Shown here one piece after another: positions 1 to 9,920 of a stretch of 64,000 nucleotides of DNA. Numbering within the stretch: the first letter of the stretch is position 1; each line of letters opens with the position of its first letter. The notes beneath the pieces were generated by a model, which searched no databases, was not told where the DNA came from, and saw only the letters and a list, made by a program, of their open reading frames with translations. The position numbers and the translations under genes are program-made. The DNA comes from Pseudomonas sp. MWU13-2105 (GTDB lineage: Bacteria; Pseudomonadota; Gammaproteobacteria; Pseudomonadales; Pseudomonadaceae): assembly GCF_023242315.1 (NCBI RefSeq), contig NZ_JALLIY010000008.1, forward strand, positions 186,001 through 250,000. Reading direction: 5' to 3'.

Positions 1-476
1 CCGGCGGCGTCTTCATCGACCACGAACCCGCCGCCCACCGAGTAGTACTCGCGGCTGCGGATCTGGATGCCGGCGGTGTCGAAGGCACGGAAGATCATGC
101 CATTGGGGTGATAGGCCAGGGGTTTCCTGATCATCGCCAGGTGCAGTTTTTCATTGAATTCGATGGAGTGTTCGCCGAGCAGATTCAGGCGGCCGTTGCT
201 GCGAATGGTCTGCAGGCGGGCGGCGACGGTTTCTGTGTCGACGGTATCCGGGTGTTCACCTTCCAGGCCCAGGAGCACGGCCTTGTCGCTGCCGTGGCCT
301 TTGCCGGTGGCGCCGAGCGAGCCGTACAGCTCGACTTTGACGCAGGTGGTTTGTGACAGCAGTTGCTCGCGCCGCAAACCCTCGACGAAACGCGCGGCTG
401 CGCGCATCGGTCCGACGGTGTGGGAGCTGGAGGGACCGATGCCGATCTTGAACAGGTCGAACACGCTCAGGGACAT
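1..476 (-). CDS. sdaA: L-serine dehydratase (L-serine ammonia-lyase), N-terminal part
   Basis: Partial gene: the first 158 codons are visible and the rest lies beyond the left edge. It opens MSLSVFDLFKIGIGPSSSHT, the hallmark N-terminus of iron-sulfur L-serine dehydratases, followed by VGPMRAAARF and the GSLGATGKGHGSDKA segment. The enzyme deaminates serine to pyruvate and ammonia in the cytoplasm. The ATG at 476 has a GGAG ribosome site eight to ten bases upstream. It lies downstream of gcvP on the same strand, so serine made from glycine by the cleavage system plus serine hydroxymethyltransferase can be burned to pyruvate. The catalytic cysteines of the cluster are outside the window and cannot be checked. 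Confidence 0.93.
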   Translation of the reverse strand, partial: MSLSVFDLFKIGIGPSSSHTVGPMRAAARFVEGLRREQLLSQTTCVKVELYGSLGATGKGHGSDKAVLLGLEGEHPDTVDTETVAARLQTIRSNGRLNLLGEHSIEFNEKLHLAMIRKPLAYHPNGMIFRAFDTAGIQIRSREYYSVGGGFVVDEDAA

Positions 477-577
477 ATGGGTTCTCCGGTTTTTTCTAAT
501 AATTATCGGCTTGGAAGCACGTCAGGCGTCTTATGGGGGCGGGTTTGACCGCGAAGTTTTTGCTGGCCTCTGGGGCC

Positions 578-675
578 GCTTCGCGGGCAAGCTCCGCTCC
601 CACAATATCCGGGTTGAATCCGGACCTTTTGTACAAACGAAAAACCTGTGGGAGCGGTGCTTGCCCGCGAAGGCG
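578..675. repeat. REPIN (inverted pair of REP sequences)
   Basis: Two REP units face each other: GCGGGCAAGCTCCGCTCCCA near 583-602 and its near-complement GGGAGCGGTGCTTGCCCGCG near 650-669. They sit between gcvP and sdaA inside the operon and could act as an mRNA processing or stabilising hairpin. This type recurs through the window. Confidence 0.85.
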
Positions 676-713
676 TCGGGGCAGGCACCGCTGAACCGGA
701 TGTTTACACCGGG

Positions 714-3563
714 TTAAGCGTAGTTCTCGATCGACGGGCAGGCGCAGACCAGGTTGCGGTCGCCGAACACGTTGTCGACACGGCCCACCGGCGGCCAGTA
801 CTTGGCCTCGATCAACGACGCCAGCGGGTACACCGCCTGTTCGCGGCTGTACGGGTGGAACCACTCGCCGACGATCTCCGCCGCGGTGTGCGGGGCGTTC
901 TTCAGCGGGTTGTCGTCCTTGTCCAGGCTGCCGTTTTCCACCGCGCGGATTTCTTCGCGGATGTGGATCATGGCGTCGCAGAAACGGTCCAGCTCTTCCT
1001 TGGATTCGCTTTCGGTCGGCTCGATCATCAGGGTGCCGGCCACCGGGAACGACATGGTCGGGGCGTGGAAACCAAAGTCGATCAGGCGCTTGGCAACGTC
1101 ATCGACGCTGATGCCGCTGCTGTCCTTCAATGGACGCAGGTCGAGGATGCACTCGTGCGCCACCAGGCCATTGCTGCCGCTGTAGAGCACCGGGTAGTGT
1201 TCTTCCAGGCGTCGAGCGATGTAGTTGGCATTGAGGATCGCCAGTTGCGAGGCGCGCTTGAGGCCTTCGCCACCCATCATGCGGATGTACATCCAGGTGA
1301 TCGGCAGGATGCTCGCGCTGCCGAACGGCGCCGCGCACACCGCGCCTTCCTTGCGCGCCATGCTGGCGTGCCCCGGCAGGAACGGCGCCAGGTGCGATTT
1401 CACGCCGATCGGGCCGACGCCCGGGCCGCCACCGCCATGGGGAATACAGAAGGTCTTGTGCAGGTTCAGGTGCGACACGTCGCCGCCGAACTTGCCTGGG
1501 GCGCAGAGGCCGACCATGGCGTTCATGTTGGCGCCGTCGATATACACCTGGCCGCCGTTGTCATGGATGATGCCGCAGATTTCGCGGATGCCTTCCTCGA
1601 ACACGCCGTGGGTCGACGGGTAGGTGATCATCAGCGCGGCGAGGTGTTCGCGGTGCTCGATGGCCTTGGCCCGCAGGTCTTCGATATCGACGTTGCCGCG
1701 GACATCGCAGGCGGTGACGATCACGCGCATGCCGGCCATGTTCGCCGTGGCCGGGTTGGTGCCGTGGGCCGACGAAGGGATCAGGCAGATATCGCGGCGC
1801 TCGTCGCCACGGCTCTGGTGGTAGGCACGGATCGCCAGCAGGCCGGCGTATTCACCCTGGGAACCGGCGTTCGGTTGCAGGGAAATCGCGTCGTAGCCGG
1901 TGGCGGCGCAGAGCATCGCTTCCAGCTCATCGGTCAGTTGCTGGTAGCCGGCGCTCTGCTCGGCCGGGGCGAACGGGTGCAGGGCACCGAATTCGGCCCA
2001 GGTCACCGGGATCATTTCGCTGGCGGCGTTGAGCTTCATGGTGCAGGAACCCAGCGGGATCATGGTGCGATCCAGGGCCAGGTCCTTGTCGGCCAGCTTG
2101 CGCAGGTAGCGCATCAGCTCGGTTTCCGAGTGATAACGGTTGAACACCGGGTGGCTGAGGATGGCCGACTGGCGCACCAGGGCGGCCGGGATACGGCTTT
2201 CCACCGACGCGGCGAGGGCGTTGAAGTCCGGTACGGCCTTGCCGCCGGCCAGCAGTTGCCACAGGGTTTCGATATCGGCCTGGCTGGTGGTTTCGTCCAG
2301 CGACAGGCCCAGGCGCTGGGCATCCACGACACGCAGGTTGATGCGCTGGGCGCGGGCCTGTTCGTGCAGGGCGGCGGTCTGGGCGCCAGTGTCGAGAGTC
2401 AGGGTGTCGAAGAAGTTGTCCTGTTCCACCGCCAAGCCCAGGGCGCCCAGGCCCTTGGCGAGGATCACGGTGAGGCTGTGGATGCGCCGGGCGATCTGGA
2501 TCAGGCCTTTTGGACCGTGATACACCGCGTACATGCTGGCGATGTTGGCCAGCAGGACCTGGGCGGTGCAGATGTTGCTGGTGGCTTTCTCGCGACGGAT
2601 ATGTTGCTCGCGGGTCTGCATGGCCAGGCGCAGGGCCGGCTTGCCGAAGCGGTCCACCGAGACGCCGACCAGACGGCCGGGCATGTCGCGCTTGAACGCA
2701 TCGCGGGTGGAGAAGTAGGCCGCGTGCGGGCCACCGAAGCCCAGCGGCACGCCGAAGCGCTGGGCGCTGCCGATGGCCACGTCGGCGCCGAACTCGCCCG
2801 GCGGGGTCAGCAGGGTCAGGGCCAGCAGGTCGGCAGCGACCGCCACTAGGGCGTTGGCGACGTGGAAACGCTCGGTCAGGGCGCGGTAGTCGAACAGATC
2901 ACCGTTGCTCGCCGGGTATTGCAGCAGGGCACCGAAGAACGGGCTGAGATCGGTCAGTTGGCGTTCATCGCCGACCACCACGTTGATGCCCAGGGGCTCG
3001 GCCCGGGTGCGCAGGACGTCGAGGGTCTGCGGATGGCAGTGCACGGAGGCGAAAAAGGCGTTGCTGCCCTTGTTCTTGCTCAGGCGCTTGCAGAAGGTCA
3101 TGGCTTCGGCGGCAGCGGTGGCTTCGTCGAGCAGCGAGGCGTTGGCGATCGGCAGGCCGGTGAGGTCGCTGATCAGGGTCTGGAAGTTCAGTAGCGCTTC
3201 CAGGCGACCCTGGGAGATTTCCGGCTGGTAGGGCGTGTAGGCGGTGTACCAGGCCGGGTTTTCCAGGAGATTGCGCAGGATCGGCGACGGCGTATGGCAG
3301 TTGTAGTAGCCCTGGCCGATGTAGGTCTTGAACAGCTGGTTTTTCGCGGCGATGGCCTTGATCGACGCCAGGGCGTCGGCTTCGCTCTGTCCGGCGCCGA
3401 GGTCAAGGACGCTGGTGCCCTTGATGCTGTCGGGGATCACGCTGGCGCTGAGGGCTTGCAGGGAGTCGAAACCGAGGGTTTCGAGCATGGCCTGTTCGTC
3501 CGCCTGGCGTGGGCCGATATGACGGGCGATGAATTCGTTGGCGGTGCTGAGATTGACAGTCAT
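714..3563 (-). CDS. gcvP: Glycine dehydrogenase (decarboxylating), P-protein of the glycine cleavage system
   Basis: 949 residues, the full length of single-chain P-proteins. P-protein is a PLP enzyme that decarboxylates glycine and passes the aminomethyl group to the lipoyl arm of GcvH. The pyridoxal lysine region is visible as [18 protein letters not shown] in the C-terminal half, and the N-terminal half holds the conserved [12 protein letters not shown] segment. The ATG at 3563 follows a GAGGAA ribosome site, and only nine bases separate it from the gcvH stop, so the two genes are cotranscribed. Downstream comes sdaA after a REPIN. Expression should follow the GcsR/sigma-54 promoter ahead of gcvH. 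Pseudomonads often carry two P-protein genes; the number cannot be judged here. Confidence 0.98.
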   Translation of the reverse strand: MTVNLSTANEFIARHIGPRQADEQAMLETLGFDSLQALSASVIPDSIKGTSVLDLGAGQSEADALASIKAIAAKNQLFKTYIGQGYYNCHTPSPILRNLLENPAWYTAYTPYQPEISQGRLEALLNFQTLISDLTGLPIANASLLDEATAAAEAMTFCKRLSKNKGSNAFFASVHCHPQTLDVLRTRAEPLGINVVVGDERQLTDLSPFFGALLQYPASNGDLFDYRALTERFHVANALVAVAADLLALTLLTPPGEFGADVAIGSAQRFGVPLGFGGPHAAYFSTRDAFKRDMPGRLVGVSVDRFGKPALRLAMQTREQHIRREKATSNICTAQVLLANIASMYAVYHGPKGLIQIARRIHSLTVILAKGLGALGLAVEQDNFFDTLTLDTGAQTAALHEQARAQRINLRVVDAQRLGLSLDETTSQADIETLWQLLAGGKAVPDFNALAASVESRIPAALVRQSAILSHPVFNRYHSETELMRYLRKLADKDLALDRTMIPLGSCTMKLNAASEMIPVTWAEFGALHPFAPAEQSAGYQQLTDELEAMLCAATGYDAISLQPNAGSQGEYAGLLAIRAYHQSRGDERRDICLIPSSAHGTNPATANMAGMRVIVTACDVRGNVDIEDLRAKAIEHREHLAALMITYPSTHGVFEEGIREICGIIHDNGGQVYIDGANMNAMVGLCAPGKFGGDVSHLNLHKTFCIPHGGGGPGVGPIGVKSHLAPFLPGHASMARKEGAVCAAPFGSASILPITWMYIRMMGGEGLKRASQLAILNANYIARRLEEHYPVLYSGSNGLVAHECILDLRPLKDSSGISVDDVAKRLIDFGFHAPTMSFPVAGTLMIEPTESESKEELDRFCDAMIHIREEIRAVENGSLDKDDNPLKNAPHTAAEIVGEWFHPYSREQAVYPLASLIEAKYWPPVGRVDNVFGDRNLVCACPSIENYA

Positions 3564-3572
3564 GACGATTCC

Positions 3573-3950
3573 TCAGGCGTTGGCTTTGATCAGTTGGTCG
3601 TAAGCATCCTGATCCAGCAGTCTAGCGACTGCCGAGGCATCGGTAGGCTGGAAGCGGAAAAACCAGCCGGCACCCAGCGGATCTTCGTTGACCAGTTCGG
3701 GGCTGTCGGCCAGCACCGGGTTGAATTCGAGTACTTCACCGTCCAGGGGCATGTACACGCCGCTGGCGGCCTTGACCGATTCCACGGTGGCGGCTTCGGC
3801 GCCTTTGTCGTAGTGCTGCAGCTCCGGCAGTTGCACAAACACCACGTCGCCGAGGGCGTCCTGGGCGAAAGCCGTGATGCCGACCGTGACGCTGCCATCG
3901 GCTTCGGTACGCAGCCATTCGTGGTCTTCAGTAAAACGCAACTCGCTCAT
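3573..3950 (-). CDS. gcvH: Glycine cleavage system H protein
   Basis: 125 residues, normal for H-protein, the mobile lipoyl carrier that shuttles the aminomethyl group between P-, T- and L-proteins. The lipoylation site is the lysine in ATVESVKAAS, and the SELRFTEDHEWLR start is typical. The ATG at 3950 is chosen over an upstream in-frame start because it has AGGAG at the right distance and matches the family N-terminus. It is the first gene of gcvH-gcvP-sdaA. About 70 bases upstream of the start is a -24/-12 sigma-54 promoter and further upstream three GcsR-like sites. Confidence 0.97.
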   Translation of the reverse strand: MSELRFTEDHEWLRTEADGSVTVGITAFAQDALGDVVFVQLPELQHYDKGAEAATVESVKAASGVYMPLDGEVLEFNPVLADSPELVNEDPLGAGWFFRFQPTDASAVARLLDQDAYDQLIKANA

Positions 3951-4030
3951 GGAAACTCCTAAGGGGGCCAGACTCGTCGTCAGGTGGACGCAGGGATGCG
4001 GGATCGACGTCCCGCTGAATGGGATTCCCT

Positions 4031-4048
4031 TAGCAAGTTTGTGGCCAA
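4031..4048 (-). promoter_or_regulatory. Sigma-54 (-24/-12) promoter of gcvH-gcvP-sdaA
   Basis: On the minus strand the bases read TTGGCCACAAACTTGCTA. GG (4046-4045) and GC (4034-4033) are exactly 12 bases apart, as RpoN promoters require. The start would fall near 4021, giving a leader of about 70 bases. This matches a bEBP (gcsR) encoded just upstream. Confidence 0.75.
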
Positions 4049-4111
4049 TACTGCACAAGGCTTGTAAATCAAGGGATTGCGGGTTTTTTATGGACGCTGG
4101 GCGATAACCGC

Positions 4112-4129
4112 TGTAGCGAAATCGCTACA
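4112..4129. promoter_or_regulatory. GcsR-type operator, site 1
   Basis: TGTAGCG-AAAT-CGCTACA, an inverted repeat with perfect 7-base arms. It fits the 18-bp TGTAACG-N4-CGTTCCG pattern reported for GcsR of P. aeruginosa (from memory). It lies about 75 bases upstream of the -24/-12 element. Confidence 0.7.
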
Positions 4130-4192
4130 GATGGAGAGCGGAAAAAAAGCCCAACAGGATCAAAGCCTTGTGGAATGGGGATCGGCTCGCCG

Positions 4193-4210
4193 TGTAGCGA
4201 AATCGTTCCA
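4193..4210. promoter_or_regulatory. GcsR-type operator, site 2
   Basis: TGTAGCG-AAAT-CGTTCCA. The right arm matches the published CGTTCC half-site best of the three copies. It starts 19 bases before site 3 and 81 bases from site 1, so sites 2 and 3 are in tandem. Confidence 0.7.
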
Positions 4211-4211
4211 C

Positions 4212-4229
4212 TGTAGCGCTTTCAGTACA
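4212..4229. promoter_or_regulatory. GcsR-type operator, site 3
   Basis: TGTAGCG-CTTT-CAGTACA, the most diverged of three 18-bp repeats. The left arm is identical to the other two. It lies between the gcsR stop and gcvH, the enhancer position for a sigma-54 activator. Confidence 0.6.
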
Positions 4230-4260
4230 GATGGAGGTCGTTTTTGGCGTCGCTGACCCT

Positions 4261-4342
4261 GTGTGTGGCTTGCCAGCGATGAGGTCCTCAAGCCCTGCAG
4301 CGAGCCCAAGGACGCCATCGCCGGCAAGCCGGGCTCCCACAG
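4261..4342. repeat. Degenerate REP pair after gcsR
   Basis: GTGTGGCTTGCCAGCGATGA faces CATCGCCGGCAAGCCGGGCT. This is the GGCTTGCC-(A/G)GCGATG family of Pseudomonas REPs, ending just before the gcsR stop codon. Confidence 0.6.
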
Positions 4343-4345
4343 TTC

Positions 4346-5854
<1,509 letters not shown>

Positions 5855-5967
5855 GGGGCGATTCGGTGTTCCGGGCGCGAGGGCGGCAATTATGCCTCGG
5901 GGCGTAGGGTTTGGTGAAATCCAGCGCGCCGATGGCATGCCCCTCACGGCTGGAATGAAGCTTGTGC

Positions 5968-6327
5968 TCAGCCCATATGTTCAAAATTTATCGGATCGCC
6001 TGACTTGACGTCGAGCTTGGCCCGCACATCTTCGAACATCTCGTCGTAGTATTTATGCAGGGAGATGATGCTGGCATTTTTCGGCATGCCGTACTTCTGC
6101 GCGATATGGCTGGCCACGCGAGCAAAGTCAAAGGCCTGGTCCTTGGGCATGAAGAACGGCTCGTTGAGGGACTGGCCCTCGATGGTGCCGTGCAAGGTAA
6201 AGCGCATGCCGGTGCCGTCCTTCGGATCCTGGGCGACTTCGTAGTCGATATACAGGTTGTAGCTGAAATCCTCCTTGTTCAGCGCATGGCGTTCGATATG
6301 CAAGTGACCGGGCGTGAACGTGGCCAT
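5968..6327 (-). CDS. DUF5064 family protein
   Basis: 119 residues, soluble, no signal peptide or membrane segment. The sequence (MATFTPGHLHIERHALNKED to the C-terminal DPINFEHMG) matches the Pseudomonas-restricted DUF5064 family as I recognise it; no function is established. The ATG at 6327 is supported by a GAAGGAGA ribosome site; an upstream TTG is possible but less likely. It lies 55 bases downstream of arcC on the same strand, separated by a perfect 9-bp hairpin, so it may receive read-through from the arc operon or have its own promoter. Confidence 0.7.
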   Translation of the reverse strand: MATFTPGHLHIERHALNKEDFSYNLYIDYEVAQDPKDGTGMRFTLHGTIEGQSLNEPFFMPKDQAFDFARVASHIAQKYGMPKNASIISLHKYYDEMFEDVRAKLDVKSGDPINFEHMG

Positions 6328-6353
6328 GGTGTTCTCCTTCAAGGCATGGAGTA

Positions 6354-6374
6354 GGGCAGACCATGGGTCTGCCC
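6354..6374. other. Perfect stem-loop between arcC and the DUF5064 gene
   Basis: GGGCAGACC-ATG-GGTCTGCCC, a 9-bp perfect stem with a 3-base loop. No T-run follows on either strand, so it is more likely an mRNA 3'-end or processing hairpin than a simple intrinsic terminator. Confidence 0.5.
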
Positions 6375-6382
6375 GATGGTTC

Positions 6383-7312
6383 TCATGAATAGGTGATGCC
6401 GGGGTGCGCCGTGCTGATCCGCGTTCCTGCCTTACCTTGGACTATCGCCTCGATATCCGCCAGCGAACCGATCACCGCGACCTTGCCGGTGTGCCGGGCG
6501 AATTCGCATGCGGCCTGGACTTTCGGGCCCATGGAGCCGGCGGCGAAACCGAGTTTCTCGAGGTCGTCCGGGTGCGCCTGGATGATCGCCTTCTGGGACG
6601 GCTGGCCCCAGTCGACAAAAGCGGCATTGACGTCCGTGGCGATCACCAGCAGGTCGGCGTCCAGCTGTTCGGCCAGCAGCGCCGAACACAGGTCCTTGTC
6701 GATTACGGCTTCTATCCCTTTGAGCTTGCCGTCCTCGCCGTACATGGTCGGGATGCCGCCGCCGCCGGCACAGATGACGATGCTGCCCTTGTCCAGCAGC
6801 CATTTGATCGGGCGGATCTCGAAGATGCGCTTGGGTTTGGGGCTGGCGACCACACGGCGGAACTTGTCGCCGTCCGGGGCGATGCTCCAGCCTTTTTCCG
6901 CGGCCAGTCGTTCCGCTTCGGCTTTGCCGTACACCGGGCCGATGGGTTTGCTCGGGTGCTGGAAGGCCGGGTCCTTGGGGTCGACCTCGACCTGGGTGAG
7001 CAAGGTGGCGAAGGGCACCTCGAAATCCAGCAGGTTGCCCAGTTCCTGTTCGATGATGTAGCCGATCATGCCTTCGGTTTCGGCGCCGAGCACGTCCAGC
7101 GGGTAGGGCGAGACCTGGGTGTAGGCGGCCGCCTGCAACGACAGCAGGCCGACCTGTGGGCCGTTGCCGTGGGCGATGACCAACTGGTTGCCGGGGTGGA
7201 TCCTGGCAATCTGTTCGGTGGCGATCCGGATATTGGCGCGCTGATTGTCCGCGGTCATGGGGTCACCACGACGCAGGAGGGCGTTGCCGCCCAGGGCTAC
7301 GACGATACGCAT
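6383..7312 (-). CDS. arcC: Carbamate kinase
   Basis: 309 residues, normal for catabolic carbamate kinase, which makes ATP from carbamoyl phosphate and ADP in the last step of the arginine deiminase pathway. It opens [16 protein letters not shown], the amino-acid-kinase signature, and contains [11 protein letters not shown] and the C-terminal [11 protein letters not shown]. The ATG at 7312 has AAGGA upstream and marks the family N-terminus; a long in-frame extension upstream runs into repeat DNA and is rejected. Last arc gene, separated from arcB by a 229-base gap filled by a repeat element, which may lower its expression relative to arcA and arcB. Confidence 0.97.
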   Translation of the reverse strand: MRIVVALGGNALLRRGDPMTADNQRANIRIATEQIARIHPGNQLVIAHGNGPQVGLLSLQAAAYTQVSPYPLDVLGAETEGMIGYIIEQELGNLLDFEVPFATLLTQVEVDPKDPAFQHPSKPIGPVYGKAEAERLAAEKGWSIAPDGDKFRRVVASPKPKRIFEIRPIKWLLDKGSIVICAGGGGIPTMYGEDGKLKGIEAVIDKDLCSALLAEQLDADLLVIATDVNAAFVDWGQPSQKAIIQAHPDDLEKLGFAAGSMGPKVQAACEFARHTGKVAVIGSLADIEAIVQGKAGTRISTAHPGITYS

Positions 7313-7370
7313 GAGTACTGTCCTTCCAAAGCAAACGAGAGCGATCGAACCTTGTGGCACTTGACCTTGT

Positions 7371-7500
7371 GGCGAGGGGGCTTGCCCCCGTTCGGCTGCG
7401 AAGCAGTCGCAAAACCTGCAACCTCGGTTTATCAGGTGCATCGAGTTGCCAGGTTTCAGGGGCGCTTCGCACCCCAGCGCGGGCAAGCCCGCTCGCCACA
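7371..7500. repeat. Long inverted repeat element (about 130 bp) between arcC and arcB
   Basis: The outer arms read TTGTGGCGAGGGGGCTTGCC and CAAGCCCGCTCGCCACAAAA; an inner pair reads GCTGCGAAGCAGTCGC and GGGGCGCTTCGCACCCC. The same nested architecture recurs at 25111-25257 and 49035-49167. It is a REPIN of the GTGGCGAGCGGGCTTGCC class. Confidence 0.8.
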
Positions 7501-7541
7501 AAAAAAACGTTCATCACCCATACGGGGTTGAGGTTGGCTTG

Positions 7542-8552
7542 TCAGATATCCGCCAACGCCGAGACCAGGATCGCCTTGATCGTGTGCATGCGGTTTTCCG
7601 CCTGCTCGAAGGCGATATTGGCCGGCGACTCGAACACCTCCTCGGTCACTTCAACCCCGTTGGCCAGGTGCGGATAACGCGCCGCGATATCCTTGCCGAC
7701 CTTGGTTTCACTGTTGTGGAACGCCGGCAGGCAGTGCATGAACTTGACCCGCGGATTGCCCGCGGCCTTCATCATTTTCGCATTGACCTGATAAGGCATC
7801 AGTTGCTCGATACGCTCGTCCCAGGCCTCTACCGGCTCACCCATGGACACCCAGATATCGGTGTGGATGAAGTCCACGCCCTTGACCGCTTCGTTCGGGT
7901 CTTCGGTGATGGTGATGCGCGCGCCGCTCTCTTCGGCAAAGGCCATGCACTGGGCGATGAAATCTTCATGGGGCCAGAGGGCCTTCGGCGCGCCGATGCG
8001 CACGTCCATGCCGAGCTTGGCGCCGATCATCAGCAGCGAATTGCCCATGTTGTAGCGTGCATCACCGAGGTAGGCATAGCTGATGTCATGCAGCGGCTTG
8101 TCGCTATGCTCGCGCATGGTCAGGGTGTCGGCGATCATCTGGGTCGGGTGGAATTCGGCGGTCAGGCCGTTGAACACCGGCACGCCGGCGAACTTGGCCA
8201 GCTCTTCGACGATTTCCTGTTCGAAGCCGCGGTACTCGATGGCGTCGAACATCCGCCCGAGTACGCGGGCGGTGTCCTTCATGCTTTCCTTGTGGCCGAT
8301 CTGCGAGGACACCGGGTCGATATAGGTGACGTGGGCGCCCTGGTCATGGGCCGCGACTTCGAAGGCGCAGCGGGTGCGGGTCGAGGTCTTTTCGAAGATC
8401 AGCGCGATGTTCTTGCCCTTGAGGTGCTGCTGCTCGGTGCCGGTGTACTTGGCGCGCTTGAGGTCGCGGGACAGGTCGAGCAGGTAGTGCAGCTCGCGGT
8501 TGGTGTGGTGCATCAAGCTCAGCAGGCTGCGGTTACGCATGTTAAAAGCCAT
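7542..8552 (-). CDS. arcB: Catabolic ornithine carbamoyltransferase
   Basis: 336 residues, the length of the catabolic enzyme. It splits citrulline by phosphorolysis into ornithine and carbamoyl phosphate. Carbamoyl-phosphate binding motif STRTRCAFE, the [12 protein letters not shown] segment and the HCLPAFHN ornithine-site motif are all present. The N-terminus [20 protein letters not shown] is typical of the ArcB subclass. The start at 8552 has GAGGAGAT ahead of it. It follows arcA closely (76 bases). Catabolic OTCs are allosteric dodecamers; residues controlling that cannot be judged by eye. Confidence 0.97.
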   Translation of the reverse strand: MAFNMRNRSLLSLMHHTNRELHYLLDLSRDLKRAKYTGTEQQHLKGKNIALIFEKTSTRTRCAFEVAAHDQGAHVTYIDPVSSQIGHKESMKDTARVLGRMFDAIEYRGFEQEIVEELAKFAGVPVFNGLTAEFHPTQMIADTLTMREHSDKPLHDISYAYLGDARYNMGNSLLMIGAKLGMDVRIGAPKALWPHEDFIAQCMAFAEESGARITITEDPNEAVKGVDFIHTDIWVSMGEPVEAWDERIEQLMPYQVNAKMMKAAGNPRVKFMHCLPAFHNSETKVGKDIAARYPHLANGVEVTEEVFESPANIAFEQAENRMHTIKAILVSALADI

Positions 8553-8628
8553 TTCCTGGATCTCCTCGGGTATGGGTTATCCGCCTGCCGTGGCCCTTCG
8601 TGGGGGCAGGGGCAGGTTTGAATATCGG

Positions 8629-9885
8629 TTAGTAGTCGATCGGGTCGCGAATGATCGGGCAGGTCATGCAGTGACCACCGCCGCGACCGCGGCCCAGTTC
8701 GCTGGCGCTGATGGTGATGACTTCCACGCCGGCCTTGCGCAGCAGGGTGTTGGTGTAGGTGTTGCGGTCGTAGCCGATCACCACGCCGGGCTCCACGGCC
8801 ACCACGTTGTTGCCGTCGTCCCACTGTTCGCGTTCGGCGGCGAAGCTGTTGCCGCCGGTTTCCACCACGCGCAAGGCCTTGAGATTGAGGGCCTTGGCGA
8901 CAGTGTCGAGGAAGTTGGTTTCTTCACGGCGCACGTCGATGCCGCCGGGCTTGCTGTCGTCGGGACGCAGGGTGAAGGCGACGATCTGGTTCACCACTTC
9001 CGGGAAGATGGTCACCAGGTCGCGGTCGCAGAAGCTGAACACGGTGTCCAGGTGCATGGCCGCGCGGGACTTCGGCAGGCCGGCGACGATCACCCGTTCC
9101 ACCGCATTGTGCTTGAACAGGTTCAGCGCCAACTGGCCGATGGCCTGGCGCGAGGAGCGCTCGCCCATGCCGATCAGCACCACGCCGTTGCCCAGGGGCA
9201 TCACGTCGCCGCCTTCGAGGGTGGCGTTGCCGTGCTCCTGGTCCGGGTCGCCGTACCAGACCTGGAAGTCGGCATTGACGAATTCCGGATGGAACTTGTA
9301 GATGGCACTGGCCAGCAGGGTTTCCTGGCGTCGCGCCGGCCAATACATCGGGTTGAGGGTCACGCCGCCAAAGATCCAGCAGGTGGTGTCGCGGGTGAAC
9401 TGGGTATTGGGCAGCGGCGGCAGGATAAAGCTGGAGTGGCCGAGGAAGTCGCGGAACATCTCGATAGTCTTGCCGCCGAAGCTGTTCGGCAGGTCATCGG
9501 CGGAAACCCCGCCGATCAGGAACTCGGCGATCTTGCGCGGTTCCAGGCTGCGCAGCCATGAGTCGACCTCGTGGACCAGGCCCAGGCCGACCTGGTTGGC
9601 GGTGATCTTGCGTTCAAGGATCCAGTCCAGGGCTTCCTTCTGAGCGACGATGTCGGTCAGCAGGTTGTGCATTTCCAGCACGTCGATATCGCGTTCGCGC
9701 ATCTTGGTGACGAAGTCGAAGTGATCGCGCTTGGCCTGGGCGACCCAGATCACATCGTCGAACAGCAGTTCGTCGCAGTTGTTCGGGGTCAGCCGCTGGT
9801 GCGCCAGGCCCGGTGAGCAGACCAGCACCTTGCGCAGCTTGCCGGCTTCGGAATGAACGCCGTATTTCACTTTTTCCGTGGTCAT
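8629..9885 (-). CDS. arcA: Arginine deiminase
   Basis: 418 residues, the same length as the P. aeruginosa enzyme. It hydrolyses arginine to citrulline and ammonia. The C-terminal [18 protein letters not shown] carries the catalytic cysteine, which falls at residue 406 when counted from the ATG at 9885, and [13 protein letters not shown] lies in the middle. The start is set by GGAGGA seven bases upstream and by the [20 protein letters not shown] family N-terminus. Second gene of arcDABC, 35 bases after arcD. Under low oxygen the pathway yields one ATP per arginine. Confidence 0.98.
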   Translation of the reverse strand: MTTEKVKYGVHSEAGKLRKVLVCSPGLAHQRLTPNNCDELLFDDVIWVAQAKRDHFDFVTKMRERDIDVLEMHNLLTDIVAQKEALDWILERKITANQVGLGLVHEVDSWLRSLEPRKIAEFLIGGVSADDLPNSFGGKTIEMFRDFLGHSSFILPPLPNTQFTRDTTCWIFGGVTLNPMYWPARRQETLLASAIYKFHPEFVNADFQVWYGDPDQEHGNATLEGGDVMPLGNGVVLIGMGERSSRQAIGQLALNLFKHNAVERVIVAGLPKSRAAMHLDTVFSFCDRDLVTIFPEVVNQIVAFTLRPDDSKPGGIDVRREETNFLDTVAKALNLKALRVVETGGNSFAAEREQWDDGNNVVAVEPGVVIGYDRNTYTNTLLRKAGVEVITISASELGRGRGGGHCMTCPIIRDPIDY

Positions 9886-9920
9886 TTGCAGATCCTCCAG
9901 AGAGCGTAACAATCAGGGTG

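Noticed and set aside
648..2849. Long open frame (over 700 codons) on the plus strand opposite gcvP
   Set aside because: Antisense shadow of a high-GC gene; its translation is Ala/Arg/His/Gln-rich without family motifs, while gcvP on the other strand is complete.
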